From Asterionellopsis glacialis (taxonomy: Eukaryota > Bacillariophyta > Plagiogrammaphyceae > Rhaphoneidales > Asterionellopsidaceae), in the NCBI GenBank assembly GCA_014885115.2, contig WKLE02001875.1, positions 1,560-45,948 of the forward strand: 44,389 nucleotides of DNA. Direction: 5' to 3'. Both the position numbers and the translations under genes were made by a program. How positions within the stretch are numbered: position 1 is the stretch's first letter; each line of letters starts with the position of its first letter. The notes under the pieces were generated by a model, which did no database searches, had not been told where the DNA came from, and worked only from the letters and a program-made list of their open reading frames with translations. Positions 31,281-43,058 of the stretch are shown in pieces.

Positions 31281-32511
31281 CCATCAAAAACCATCGCCAC
31301 TTTCCAGCGTTCGCCTACTTAACCTCTGGTTCGTTCTGTTTCTCTCCCCTGGTAGGAAGACCTGATATTATACCAGTACCAGGTACAAGGTAATTGGACT
31401 ATCGCACACGAAGCGAATACTTTTTATTTTTTAGTTCGGGCGGAAAACGTCCAAACTATATCTCATCAATACTGTTTGTGCCTAGGAGCATAGGTCCTAC
31501 GTTCTATTACAGGAATTTTTCATATCCTTGTTCTGCTGCTTGCGGACTACTAATAACGGAAGGGAGCAGACGAGGTAAATACCGAGGTACAGGTACCTGG
31601 TTTACCCGTACCTGGTACTAGTGCCTGGTAGTCTATCTAGACAACAGGTATGTACCTGGTACTAGTACTTCGTTCAAGACATACCAGGTACCTGGTATCG
31701 ATTCTACATGATCATCTTGATATAATACAATATCGATTTGTTTAAGTAAAAATAAAGAGGACAATAAATAATAATAATATTAAAATTGAGAGCTCCCGAG
31801 ATCAGCATGTCATCCGCAATTAATTGAATCTGGATGAGAGGCGAAAAAAATGTCTCATAGTACTATTAGGACTCTGGGGAGTGAAATATCGATACAGGTA
31901 TCGAACTACCAGGTGTTTCTCAAGTTTCAGGTACCTGGTAGTCCCTGAGGACCGTACCAGGTACCGGTTGGATCTACCGGTAGGATTAGTCCTACCTGGT
32001 ACCTGGTACCAGGTACCTGGGTAGTAGAGATTGTACGGTAGAGATGTACATACGGCCTATAATGTAAAGAATAATATGAACTATGTTGGACGGACCATCT
32101 ATTAATGTCGTCGTCCGCATCACTAAATAGGACCTAGAGAATATCTAAATAGGTTCATTGGCGAAGTTTCCCGGGATTCCCATAATCTTGGCGAGCACAT
32201 TTGTCATCAGAATTCTTTAGAAAAAAGGAAACATACTACAATCTCAGTAGGTTGGTCAAAAAATAATTCATCGCATGTAGAATTGATTGCTTCAGAATTT
32301 TCAAAAAGCACTCGCAGACATTTCGCTGAAAAGGGAGAACTTCTTCCATCAAACAGGTAATATCTCACATAATCTTAAAAAAATACGTGAGCGCAGACGT
32401 GAGAAAGAACGAAACATAGAAGATTACTATAATTCAAGGAAAACAAAAAGAATTCTCATTGCCCACACGGCACCAAAGCAGAATCAACAAGAATAACTAA
32501 CAAATTTCGAA
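31281..32511. promoter_or_regulatory. Head-to-head spacer with a dense GGTACC/CCTGG palindrome cluster
   Basis: 1.23 kb between divergent genes. From about 31360 to 32020 the sequence is dominated by overlapping palindromic words such as CCAGGTACCTGG, CCTGGTACCAGG and GGTACTAGTAC. The perfect 18-bp palindrome ATACCAGGTACCTGGTAT lies at 31681-31698, and CCAGGTACCTGG recurs at 32009-32020. The part from 32280 to 32496 has a reading frame open on the + strand but no ATG, and is likely 5' leader of the next gene. Confidence 0.6.
31360..32020. repeat. GTAC-core palindromic repeat cluster
   Basis: Interspersed, irregularly spaced copies of GGTACC/CCAGG words, many of which can pair with each other. 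A 17-mer, ATACCAGGTACCTGGTA, at 31681-31697 occurs again at 43273-43289. There are no tandem periodicity, ORF or terminal repeats that would name a known element. Confidence 0.75.
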
Positions 32512-33819
32512 ATGAGGTTTTTATCAATATCAATCGTTTACTTCTTCGTTTTCAGTCAGGTTGTTTCCGCAATAAATGAAAATGATAACAAGAATGCACA
32601 AAAGAGAAGACTCCGTTCTAATCGCAAAGCACAAAGAACGACGAATGGTAATGACAATGAGGTAGAGACGAACTTTATGGCTGATGAAAAATATTGGCCT
32701 GACTTTAATGTACGAAATACACAAATGATGTCCATGAGTATGTATTCTGGGGTGCCTAGCGTGATGCCCAGCGTGATGCCAAGCGAGATGCCAAGCGGGA
32801 TGCCCAGCGGGATGCCCAGCGGGATGCCCAGCGGGATGCCCAGCGAAATGCCAAGCGGGATGCCCAGCGGGATGCCCAGCGAAATGCCAAGCGGGATGCC
32901 CAGCGAAATGCCGAGCGAGGTACCTAGCGGGATGCCGAGCGAGGGGCCCACTGAGATGCCCAGTCAATTTCCTTCAATTGCCCCTTCAAGTGCACCATCT
33001 GGAATTCCTTCGACTTCACTAGTACCATCGGGGGGGGCATCGGTTTCAATGATCCCAACAGGTTTCCCTTCAACTATCCATTCCGTGTCCCCTACAATAT
33101 CTTCGATGCCTACGTTACCTCGTCTTCTTGATGTTGGCAATGATTTAGGAGAAGCAATGCTAAATCAGTGTGAAGGAATTTGTGACAATGATGATGAATG
33201 TATTGGTGCCAACATTAGATGTCTCGAACGGGATGCATTAGAAGCAGTACCAGGATGCTCCGGTTTAGGGACTTCTGGATCCAATTACTGTTATAATGCT
33301 ACTGGGTATTTAAGTCTGATTGCTGATGATGATGGGGGCGACGGCAATGCATTAGCAGCCTTTGCTGATAAAGATAGTGACGTTTCTATTACGGGCTTGT
33401 TTGCTTGCCAAGGAGACTGCGATACTGATGATGATTGCAACGGCCTGCTCCGATGCTTTAACCGTGATCAATTTACTGGTACAGATTTTGATCCTGTACC
33501 AGGATGTATGTCTCCATATGAAAACAGAGAGGGCATAGACAGTGTAGATTATTGCTATGATTCAGAAGGATATGCGGTGTACGTGTATGACGATAAAGCT
33601 TACTTCGCCGATAAAGATGCTGGGTCGGGATTATTAAGTGAATGTCAGGGAGATTGCGATTTCGATGATGATTGTGATGGTAATCTTGTTTGTGGTCAAC
33701 GCAACACGAACGATCCCCTACCTGGCGGATGTCTGAATCCATATAGAAATCTGCTTGAATTAAACGGCGTTGATATTTGTTGCGATCCCACAAAGGATGG
33801 CTGTGTGTCTACAGAATAA
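32512..33819 (+). CDS. Secreted MPS-repeat protein with three Cys/Asp-rich repeats
   Basis: 435 aa, ATG at 32512, no intron. Residues 1-20 are a signal peptide ([18 protein letters not shown]), followed by a dibasic [12 protein letters not shown] region. At about residues 80-147 are 18 tetrapeptide units of the type xMPS (mainly GMPS and EMPS), encoded by a near-perfect 12-bp tandem repeat at 32752-32965. A Ser/Thr/Pro linker follows. Three related modules then occur: [20 protein letters not shown] (about 220), [19 protein letters not shown] (about 302), [19 protein letters not shown] (about 378), each ending in a VPGC- or PGGC-type motif and a Tyr/Cys-Asp end. The design (Pro/Ser spacer plus Cys modules) suggests an extracellular or cell-wall/frustule-associated protein. 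Asp clusters may bind calcium. Function unproven. Confidence 0.82.
   Translation: MRFLSISIVYFFVFSQVVSAINENDNKNAQKRRLRSNRKAQRTTNGNDNEVETNFMADEKYWPDFNVRNTQMMSMSMYSGVPSVMPSVMPSEMPSGMPSGMPSGMPSGMPSEMPSGMPSGMPSEMPSGMPSEMPSEVPSGMPSEGPTEMPSQFPSIAPSSAPSGIPSTSLVPSGGASVSMIPTGFPSTIHSVSPTISSMPTLPRLLDVGNDLGEAMLNQCEGICDNDDECIGANIRCLERDALEAVPGCSGLGTSGSNYCYNATGYLSLIADDDGGDGNALAAFADKDSDVSITGLFACQGDCDTDDDCNGLLRCFNRDQFTGTDFDPVPGCMSPYENREGIDSVDYCYDSEGYAVYVYDDKAYFADKDAGSGLLSECQGDCDFDDDCDGNLVCGQRNTNDPLPGGCLNPYRNLLELNGVDICCDPTKDGCVSTE
32752..32965 (+). repeat. 12-bp tandem repeat encoding MPS(G/E)
   Basis: About 18 units, mainly of the form GGGATGCCCAGC or GAAATGCCAAGC. Because the unit length is a multiple of three, the complementary frames also stay open, which creates spurious minus-strand ORFs. 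Confidence 0.9.
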
Positions 33820-34400
33820 TTTTTTAAACGTACCACCACGAATAAGGCATAAAGTTTCTGCTCGAGTCCTATCTATCAAACTGGATAATATTCATTCCAT
33901 GTTCATAAACAGAAAATTGTAATTTCATAACTAAATGCAATTCCGATCAAACATCCTTTTTCAGAAGATGAGCATTAGAGTGCAGGTGATCTGAAGCTTC
34001 AGATTTATTTCGAACGCGATACAGCCTGGCGATGTATAACTTGTTTGCCTCGTATTACTGATTTCATGCGTAATGATTTTTGTGGATTATTTAATAGATA
34101 TCATTTGAGAGGTCTTTATATTCACCACGAACACGAATGTAGCCATCACAAGTTTACTTTGCTTTGATATCTTCCTTTCAGCTCATCTAAAGTTTGTCAC
34201 TCTTTTGGAGGTATAAAAAATTGCATTTGTTGCGTTGAGATGACTTGAGAAATTCAGGCAGCTCTTGACAACTACTTTGGTACGAAACAAACAAACACTA
34301 AAACGAAGTTTAGCACTGCAGTTATCTTACTCTAGTTGTAAACTCTAAAGATATACTATTTTAGTGAAGGCTGCAGTCATTCTCAGTGAAATGGGATTCC
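33820..34400. other. Tail-to-tail spacer
   Basis: 581 bp between the MPS-repeat gene and TGS1, AT-rich, with no ORF and no palindrome cluster. Confidence 0.5.
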
Positions 34401-35899
34401 CTAATCTTTCGGTTGATTTGTTTTTACTCCGAAATAGGCTGTTATTGTCTTGAATTTTCCATTCAGAACGTTCTGTTCCATTTCAATTTCTCCTCGAATC
34501 CCCGATTTTAAAGCACTCCGACTAACAGACACACCATTTGTATTTCGGGGAAGAAAATACGCAACAATAGGGTTTTGAAGTGCGGACACTGCCATTACGA
34601 GAATGTCCTCTCCATTTGATTGCTTACATTCTCCTCCTTTGTCCGCGCCGACTTTTATACATGTAGCCAAATTGTAGTTTCTCGGTCCAATATTTTCATA
34701 ATCCATTCCACCCCAGGGTGGTGACAAGAATATGGCATGCATTTGTTCTGGAAGTAGGCTAAGCCCTCCTACCCGATATCCGCAGAAATCTTCTACGCCG
34801 CTGCCATCTATCACAGTCGAAGAAATACGCTTTCCATCCCTATATGCAGTCATAACTTTACACGCATCCGCCTCCAAAAATAGAAGCTTATGCGATGGCA
34901 CACCATAAATTGATGCATTTTGTGCTGCCAATCGAAGTTTTGATCTATCTGTATCAACACAAACAACCAGTGATACGTCTGGTCTGCTCCCAAATGCGAT
35001 TGCATTACCCCCACAACCACAGAATGCATCCAACACGATCATGTTCTCATTTGCTGTTGTAACGCTAAATTGTTGTGCCAATCGCTCGGCAATGTGTATT
35101 GCTATAGCTTCGGGTGTTACTGAAAACCAACTTTCTGAATCTAATTGGATACCCTCGTCAAACCGTGAAAACAATCGTCGACGCTGCGCCCAGAACTTAT
35201 CTTCAACTTTGCTAGGATATGGATTCACAATACCATCGCCACAGTCTCCATTTGGTAGAGGCTTATAATTTTGTACTGGATACTATAGAGAAATTAGAGG
35301 ATGTAAGATAAAATAACATTATTGAAATCAGCGCCTCCGTCTTACAAAATTCTTACCTTTTTCGGTTTGCCTTTCGCCGAAGACGTACGACGAACGGATA
35401 TGAAGGCGTTGGAATAATCAGTCTCCGTCTCTTTCGAATCACAACTTTCTTTCCCTTTTGAGTTAGTTCTAACATCTTTCTTTGCAGTGGGAGTTGCTTC
35501 ACTTTCCTTTGAATCAGAGTTTGTGACATTACTATTTTGCTCATCTTGATTCTTCGCTTCTTCTGCAGCTTTTGTGAGAGCGCTTTCAGGTTTTTCAGTA
35601 ACCTTGGCCGATGGTGATGATGATGATGATTCTGTGGGTGTAGTTGATACTTTTGTTTGATTAGGACCGTGTGTATGGTCATCCATTAATTCTACTCTAG
35701 TAATTAAAAGAGTCATTTCTGATGATATACCTGTGCCAGGTCTAGTGTCATTACATGTCTCAATCCAATACCGAGCCTTTTTTTTGTAATGTTTTTTCCC
35801 CTTTGGCGGCATCCCTTTGGGTCGTTTATTCTTGTCCTGGTTACGAGAAACATGATGACCTTCCGCGTTCTTTCTCTTCTTATTTTTCGGTTTTCCCAT
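34401..35899 (-). CDS. TGS1: Trimethylguanosine synthase (snRNA/snoRNA cap hypermethylase)
   Basis: Exons 35899-35357 and 35282-34401 (intron 74 bp, GTAAGA...CTATAG) encode 474 aa. The first ATG is 35899 (MGKPKNKKRKNAEGHHVSRN); the frame extends upstream without an ATG. Residues 1-181 are a basic, then Ser/Thr/Glu-rich tail ending KGKPKK. The catalytic domain starts YPVQNYKPLPNG and contains KFWAQRRRLFSRFDEGIQLD, WFSVTPEAIAIHIA, SAM motif VLDAFCGCGGNAIAFG (about 264-279), LSPPWGGMDYENIGP (SPPW near 368-371, the m7G-stacking Trp) and YFLPRNTN, ending in EMEQNVLNGKFKTITAYFG. TGS1 converts m7G caps to m2,2,7G on snRNAs and snoRNAs. Identification is firm. Confidence 0.95.
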
Positions 35900-36657
35900 T
35901 ATGGACGGGCTTAGCTCTTTCTTCTCACCTGCTTCATACAACTCTTAGTTTCGGATCGCCTGTGGCAACAAAATCCTTTCGAGACAGTTCTAAAGAAAAA
36001 ATATAAAATTATTTTGTTCTGTTGGGCAGAGCTTATTTCTTTCAGTGGTCTACGTTAGAGAAGTCGTTTTTCCACATTTTGAAAAATTGATGGATATCCG
36101 TAAATACAGTAACTTTTTACCCATCTTGATCTGAACTAACATGATATATTAAATATGCTGGAAACCATTGATTTAGTTCTTCCCTAAAAATAAAAAAATA
36201 AAAAATAGACTTTTTAGATGGATTTTCTGCTTACCCCAGGTACAGCGTAGCAGTCTACCGTACCAGGTACTTTACACCAACTGTACCAGTAGCTCTCTGA
36301 TAGAGAGTCCTATTAAGCCACTCTACTTTACTACTATACGATACAGCCTGTTTGTAGGATATCCCGATAACAAAGTTTTTCGTCGGCTTACCTCTGGTAC
36401 TTGCTAGTACGAGGTATAATACCGTACCGGTACAAGCAAGGTCAAGAGGTCAAGGGGTCAAAGGCGGGTTGACAGCCGGTGTCTGCTGGAGGCAACGATC
36501 AGCGACCGTTTCAAACAGGTAAAAACACAAGCTTTGGAAGTAGTCTCTAGAGAGAGGGTTCCTAACCTAGACCTACTGTACCGTCATTATAGCTGTTGGT
36601 GAAATTTTCTTATTTGAGGAAATCAAGCAAGGAAGCTGTCGTAAAATACAGGAAGCC
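35900..36657. promoter_or_regulatory. Head-to-head spacer between TGS1 and M16 protease genes, with palindromes
   Basis: 758 bp with both promoters. At 36230-36590 are GTACC-rich words (ACCGTACCAGGTAC near 36257), AGAGAGTCCT at 36302-36311, and TCTCTAGAGAGAGGG near 36543. A short direct repeat GTCAAGAGGTCAAGGGGTCA lies near 36440. Confidence 0.55.
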
Positions 36658-39600
36658 ATGACGCCTTCAACTAGAAAAACAGGGGCTTTCAGTGGTACAG
36701 AATGGACATGCTTAGAAACAGACCTCCTATCGAACCAAGCAACACTATACAAGTCACCCCATACGGGTGTTAGAGGTCTTGCCATTGCTACTGGCGAACC
36801 ATTGTGCTCACTCCATGTGATTATTTCTACAGAAGCAACAACGAACTCGTATTCTCACAAAGATGATGGTCTTCCGCATACTCTAGAACATGCAATTTTC
36901 CTTGGGAGCGAACAATATCCTTTCAAGGGTATTTTAGATAAGCTTGCCAATCGGTCTCTTGCGGACGGTACCAATGCTTGGACAGCAGGTAAATAAAGTC
37001 ATATGACCCAAAAAAGAACGTTTTGGCTTGTTTAGCGATTCATGTTTTAATGTTTGCCGCCGTTTCCTTCGTGTAGTCGATCATACAGCTTATACCCTCA
37101 CCACGGCTGGAGAAGAAGGAGCTCTCAACCTATTGCCGATATACGCAGATCACATTCTGTACCCAACGATTACGGATGAAAGCTTTTTAACGGAAGTGCA
37201 TCACGTCACATCGGAGGGTAAAGATAAGGGAGTAGTATACTGCGAAATGCAAGGACGTGAAAACTCAGATGGATCTCTTGTAGATAGAGCCATTCTTGAT
37301 TTGTTGTACCCTTCCTCGGGTTATTGCTCTGAAACTGGTGGGAAGATGAAGAACTTACGAACTTTATCAAATGCTCAAGTCCAGAGATATCATACTGAGA
37401 ACTATACACCCGACAACGTAATGTTTGTTTTGAGTGGAAATGTAGATCCGGAGGAGTTCTTACAAGCTTTAGACAAAGTAGAACAGAACGTTCGATCTAA
37501 ACCTCCCTCAAAGCGCGATGAACGTCCTTGGCTGAACAGCGATGTTCCTCCCATGGACTTAAATGTTATAGGCGTCATGCCTCCTGCTTCTACTTCAACC
37601 GAAAATGTAGAAGCCAAGCCATTAGAGATCCAATTTCCATCAGAGGAGGAAAGCCGGGGGACGATATCTGTGGCTTGGAGAGGACCCAACTACGAAGAAA
37701 GGAACGAGTGGGTTCAACTCCAACTACTATGGAACTATCTGACAGAATCAGCAGCCTCGCCATTTCAAAAGGCTTTTGTTGAGTGCGAAGAACCCCTTTG
37801 TGCCGGTGTGTATCCTGCACACGAGATTTTTACGATAGGCTATCACCAGTTGTGGTTTACCGAGGTAAGCGTTGAGAAAATGGACCTGATCGCCGCAAAG
37901 ATGTTGGAAACTTTGGTGAAAGCAAAAGAGAGTTTTGATATGGACAGGATGCATATGGTCATTCGCCGAAAGAGACGCCGTTTGCTGGAATTTGCGGAAA
38001 GGAAACCAACTGATGCATTGATTGATGCAGTAGTACGAAATTTCTTGTACGGTCCCCGGGAAACTGAGGATATTGAAGCGCAGACTCTAACTGCAGATGT
38101 AGATGAACTACCTCTTTTTGCAGATGCAATGAATGTGAGCGAGCAATACTGGCAATCTCTAATTGACAAATACATACTCTCTCGTCCTTATGCACTGGTG
38201 CTTGGCAGACCTTCCGCGGATCTTGCTGCCAAAATGGCAGAGGATGAAAAAGCTCGCGAAGAACAGCAGGCAAAAGATCTTGGACCGGAGAAGTTAGCTC
38301 AGCTTGGAGAGGCACTCGAAAGAGCTGTCGCATTCAACGAGAGAGAAATACCGGAGGAAGTCCTGACAAGTGTTCCAATTCCAAGTTTGAAGAAAGTGAA
38401 AGCTGTGCCGGTGCTTACGATCAGAGGAGTAGGAGAAACAATGGATATTGCTCCAAATAGTGGCATTGGAATTTCTAAGGAAGATTCAGACTTCATCCTC
38501 TCTAAACTGCGTGCAAGTGCAAAGGCGGTGGATACTCATGCGCCGTATGTAGAATGGAGTCACTACGAAAGCGCTTTTCTATATATTTCAGTTGGGTTGA
38601 GTACCAAAGATTTGAACACCACCCAACGTTTGTATCTTCCGCTTCTTTTAGAACTAGCCTTCAAACTTCCGGCTAAGCTAGATGATGGATCAACCATAGT
38701 AAAGGATGATTTTGTGTCCGAACTGAATGATGATACAGTGCGATACTCGGCAGGGTGTGGATTATCTGGGTCGAGAATACCTCAAATGATCTCATTCGCA
38801 GTACAAATTGAGAATTCAGATGGCCAAGGTTTCGCAACTGCCGTGAAATGGATACGGCGGGTACTCTTCCTGACAACGCTTTCGACCGAAAGTATTAAAA
38901 TGGCGGTACAACGCTTATTATCCGAAATTCCTCCTCAAATTCGCCATGGACCAACAGTATGTGGTGCCGTTTCGAGTGAACTCAATTATGATCCAGATAT
39001 TTCAAACCAGATTGCAAAGTCCGCACTTCGTCAAGGAGCATTCCTTGCGGAATTGTTGAAAAGAATAGAGGAAGGTAACGAGGGGGAGAAGGTATTGGAA
39101 GAATTGGAAGAGATTAAAAGAGAAGTTACAAAGCAAAAAAACATGCAAGTCTTTGTCGCTGGTAATCTCAAGGAAATCCCAGAGCCAGTAGAATCTCTCA
39201 CCACGGGGCTATCTCCTCCGGGAGCCGGGTCCTCTTACATGAAATGTGATTTGATGACGGACGTTTCTGCTAGTGCTGTTCGGTCTAATTCTTCTGGGCA
39301 AGCCGTGGTGTGCTCTCTTTCTGCCATAGAATCTTCATTCTTAGGTATAACGGCTCCCGGGGTGGGTGTCTACGATCCAAATCATGCCTCACTCCTCGTA
39401 ACTATCGAGTACCTTACAGCTCTCGAAGGTAAGTATTGTGTTTCCGTTTCGATTAGAAGCATTCTTTAGATTGACCCAATAGCACAGGAACGAAGACGCC
39501 AAACTTACACCCTGTTGTGCATTATTATTTGTTATTTATTGCAGGTGACTTTTGGGTTAAACTTCGAGGAGCTGGACTCACCTATGGATCGTCGATTTCA

Positions 39601-40185
39601 AATTCAACCGAGTCGAAGATATTGAAATTTGGATTGTTTAAATGTACAGACGTTGCTGGAGCGTTTGCTGCAGCGACGCAAATTTTAGTTGATTATGCAT
39701 CAGGCAATTCAACAATCTCAAATGTCGGCTTGGAAAGTGCAAAAAGTTCTCTTGCCTACAATATTATTTCTGGCGTGAGCACAAAGCTTAGCGCTGCAAC
39801 AGATGCTTGGGTAGGAAGCTACCTGGGCGAAAAGGTTGACTACAATCAGTGGCTTCTTTCTAAAATTGCCGAAGTGACTACTGATGATGCCATGCATGCA
39901 CTTGTTACATATCTCATCCCCTTGTTCGACCCAAAGAGTAATTTATCAGTTGCATGCCCGACAAATAAGGCAGAGGAAATCAGCGAATACTTTGCTCAGC
40001 GTGGATGGACTGATGTGAAAAATATTTCCGAGGATAAACTATGCGATTCGTTTGTGCATGAGCAGGAGTCAAAAGGTGATGATGCAAAAATCTGTCTTCC
40101 GACAACTGTAAATGGCGTATCGATGTTTATGCCAGGAGCTTTTGCTGCTCAATTCCAATGTGGATGTCCAAAGTGCGGCCGTTGA
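36658..40185 (+). CDS. M16 family zinc metalloprotease (insulinase/pitrilysin clan, C05D11.1/Sdd3-like)
   Basis: Exons 36658-36988, 37077-39428 and 39545-40185 (introns 88 and 116 bp) encode 1107 aa. Near the N-terminus SHKDDGLPHTLEHAIFLGSE carries the inverted zinc motif HxxEH (H74-H78, E77 as base), with the distal Glu in GVVYCEMQGREN (E167). NRSLADGTNAWTAVDHTAYT spans the first junction and matches this cytosolic M16 subgroup, as does TLTTAGEEGALNLLPIYADH. The C-terminal half carries the second pseudo-symmetric pair of M16 domains. Length (~1.1 kaa) is normal for the full-length subgroup. No leader peptide is evident, so a cytosolic role in peptide turnover is likely. Unusual: the extreme C-terminus is CGCPKCGR, a CxCxxC cluster I do not associate with the family. 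Confidence 0.92.
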
Positions 40186-40407
40186 AGATCATCATTTAGA
40201 TATGAAGATAAATTCATAGCTAACAAACATCGTCAAATATATTTTCTAAATACTTTAATGCATATCCATATCAGTTACAAAGCATTCAATTTTTCTTACC
40301 GCTAACCCCCCGATAACTACTTCTATCACACCATGGCGATAGGCCGAGATCTCTTGGCTAGAAAGTTCAAGCGTGTGCCAGTACCAAATAATATTACGTT
40401 CCCAAAC

Positions 40408-43058
40408 TCAAAAAATTTGTTGCTCAATTTCGATTTCATCGCCACTTCCGGCTGCCGGTATGCTTATTCCATCAACTTCCCATTCTTTCTCCGGTTGGAC
40501 ATCCTTCGCTTTAAGCGCGGGCTGCACATACTCATCTGTTTCGAAACCAAGCTCGAAATGACCGTCCACGCAGTTCTCATCGTCAATCTTTACACAACTC
40601 TTAGTAGGAAGATGAGCAGTAACGTGGAAGTGCTCTTGGCGAACGTATTGGCTAAACAAAAACGTGCAGATTATGAGTGGCACCATCAAAGCAACTGCTA
40701 CAGGTGCTTTCTTGATACCTAACCAACCAGTAACAACAATCTCGGCAATCAGCATACATGTGATCACAATACCAATAAATCCGGTCCATAATTTTCCACC
40801 ACTATCTCTTGTGGGAGGGTAGCAGTAGATGAATTGGTGTCGGTACGCACTAGACATAATTGCATAACATCCTGCCAGGAAAAAGTTTGTAATAGGGGAC
40901 ATTGACGAGTACACGAAGGTCACCATAAAGTAGAGAATAGATTTTCCCATAGTCACCCCATAAAGGAACTCGATAGGATCTGCTAATGGGCGAAGTCCCA
41001 TCCACGTCATGTTTTGCTCTTTCTCTGTCAGGTTTGGTCCGACCTTACCACGAATGAAGGCAATAACAATCGGGGCAATTCGAAGAAGTTCGATTCCGAT
41101 ACCAATGGAAGTTGCAACCAAAAGAATTTGGACAAAGTAGATCGCCTGTCCAGGTAGAGCGTTTGCAAGCAAGTCAATAGCTGATGAAGGATTATCCATG
41201 ATGTTCGAGAGCTCTTTGAAGATACTTCCAGAAATAGCAGAGACGAAGAAAGTTTGAATGATCTGTGTGGTGGAACAGAGACATGGAAATAGTCACAAAA
41301 GAATTCATCAGACCAATTGCATCATTAAAGTAGAGGGGGGATTTGAAAGGGAGCTCAAAACTCAATTCTTACCATGAACCAAGCATATTTTACGAAAAGA
41401 GATGTTTCAACGCCTGATGCTGAAATAGGCCCTTCTTTCTTCGCAATCGTCATCAAAATTGTTGGCAGCATCGCGTTGAGGATGACAACAAAGAGTGGTG
41501 CAATTTGTGCCAAGATTTGTTCTAATACAGGAGCGGCTTCAAGCCAATCTTCAATGAAAGGAAGGGCTTCTGTGAGACCTTCAACATCGGATATAGAGGC
41601 AACGAATGACATTGGGATAGTCCAGAAAAGACAGAGGAGCACCGTAAGGCAAAGCCCGACAAGTTTTCCGACTTGTAGCTGTTTATGGGTCCATCCAACG
41701 TTGGGCCAAAATACGTCGTGGGATGGTGGTGCCTCAAAGCCTTGAATTTCAAATGGTGTTTCGTGATGGACCATTTGAAGAGCAGCTTGGGTAGTTGAGA
41801 GCTTGTTGAATGTAACAAAGCCACTTTCTCGAGCTTCGCCATCTTCTGAACCAGAAACAAGTGAGGTCAAGGCGCTCGTACTCTTGGTAACACTGGACAT
41901 GAGGCCATTAACCATACCCTGGTTTCCGGAACCTTTTTCTTCGTCGTTGGATGCTTTTCCATTTTCATCTTGTGAGTGGTGTTCTGATGGGTCCAAAGCA
42001 CCGATCTTTTCCACCTTTTCGATTGCCTCGGTGATTTCCGAATTCAGTTCTGCTAATTGTTCTTCATAAGTGCTAATGCTGTCAACGACTTCAGTCGAGG
42101 TAAGACTCTTCTTCATGGTAGGCCTCTCGCCCTTGATCCTTTCGACATTATAAGCATGTTCAAGATTAGCCACAAGAGCTTCCCGTTCAAGGAATTTTTT
42201 TTCAAGGTTTGGAATATTTCTAGCAATTCTTGCAGAGTAGACTGCGCCATCGAAAAAACATTGGTTAAAGAAACTCTCCAAAGCTTCGTCACTGCGATAT
42301 TCAGGACTGATATTCGTCACGTATACTGAATAATTTTCTGGGCTTTTCGCTGCTAAAAATTTGTGCCTCCTTTTCGTGAACCACTTGAAATCTTCGAGAA
42401 TTAAGTACATGGCGTATCCAAAAATGGTATACGAAGCTAGTGCTGTTGCGATCAAACGAGCATTGCTTGCAGGCACGTGCGTAGCAGATACTTGGATAAG
42501 AGAGTCATCAATGTGTGCTGTCTCGCTGGAATTAGGAGCCGTGGCATAAATTGGCATCAGCCTGATAATGTACGAGAGAGAGAGAAAGAAAAAAGAGAAG
42601 TCAGAGTGAGTTGAATGCTACAAAGCGGCGTCCTCTACAGGAATGGAAAGACGGATAATATTGTTGTTCGCTCACCAAATCGCATTGAACACGCCAAGCA
42701 AACTAACTCGAAGACCGAAACGCAGAATACGGAGCATGCAGATGGCATCGAGACCGCACTCATCGAGGAGAGTGTCATCAGAGACATCAAAATTCTTCCA
42801 CATCCAAGAGATAAAACCATGAGTTGTTTCTGCAAGATGGGTCAATAGCTTTGGTTTGGGAGACCAGTTCCGAACATTGTATGTCTTGGGATAACGGTTA
42901 CGAACAAAGCAAAAAATCAGAAGAAGAACAAGGAACAAAGAACCGTAGATTCGAAGTGTGTTCCTCAAGGTTTCCGACGCGTTTGAGGTAGTCAATTCGT
43001 CTTCTTCATCATCAAGCCGACGAAATGGAATCTCCTCGAATTCAGGCAGCAATGTCAT
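40408..43058 (-). CDS. OSCA/TMEM63 (CSC1-like) mechanosensitive or osmosensitive cation channel
   Basis: Exons 43058-42676, 42561-41373 and 41262-40408 (introns 114 and 110 bp) encode 808 aa. Exon 1 has a first transmembrane helix (YGSLFLVLLLIFCFVRNRYP) and RILRFGLRVSLLGVFNAIW; joining to LMPIYATA restores the typical family N-terminus. Exon 2 carries the cytosolic RRM-like loop (YSVYVTNISPEYRSDEALES) with a long coiled/acidic insert, ESGFVTFNKLSTTQAALQM, and DVFWPNVGW, then pore-region helices. Exon 3 starts IIQTFFVSAISGSIFKELSN, continues NPSSAIDLLANALPGQAIYF VQ and ends in a cytosolic acidic tail. About ten or eleven membrane helices are visible. The family forms stretch- or osmolarity-gated cation channels. 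It is convergent with the M16 gene. Confidence 0.93.

Noticed and set aside
31360..32020. CRISPR array or regular satellite
   Set aside because: The repeats have no constant spacer or period, and the genome is eukaryotic.
32287..32496. A basic 69-codon frame just upstream of the MPS-repeat gene
   Set aside because: It has no ATG and ends before the real start; treated as 5' leader.
32530..32967. Two long minus-strand ORFs over the MPS repeat (His/Pro- and Gly/Ile-rich)
   Set aside because: They arise because a 12-bp repeat keeps all frames open; there is no independent codon or domain support and the + strand ORF has a signal peptide and Cys modules.
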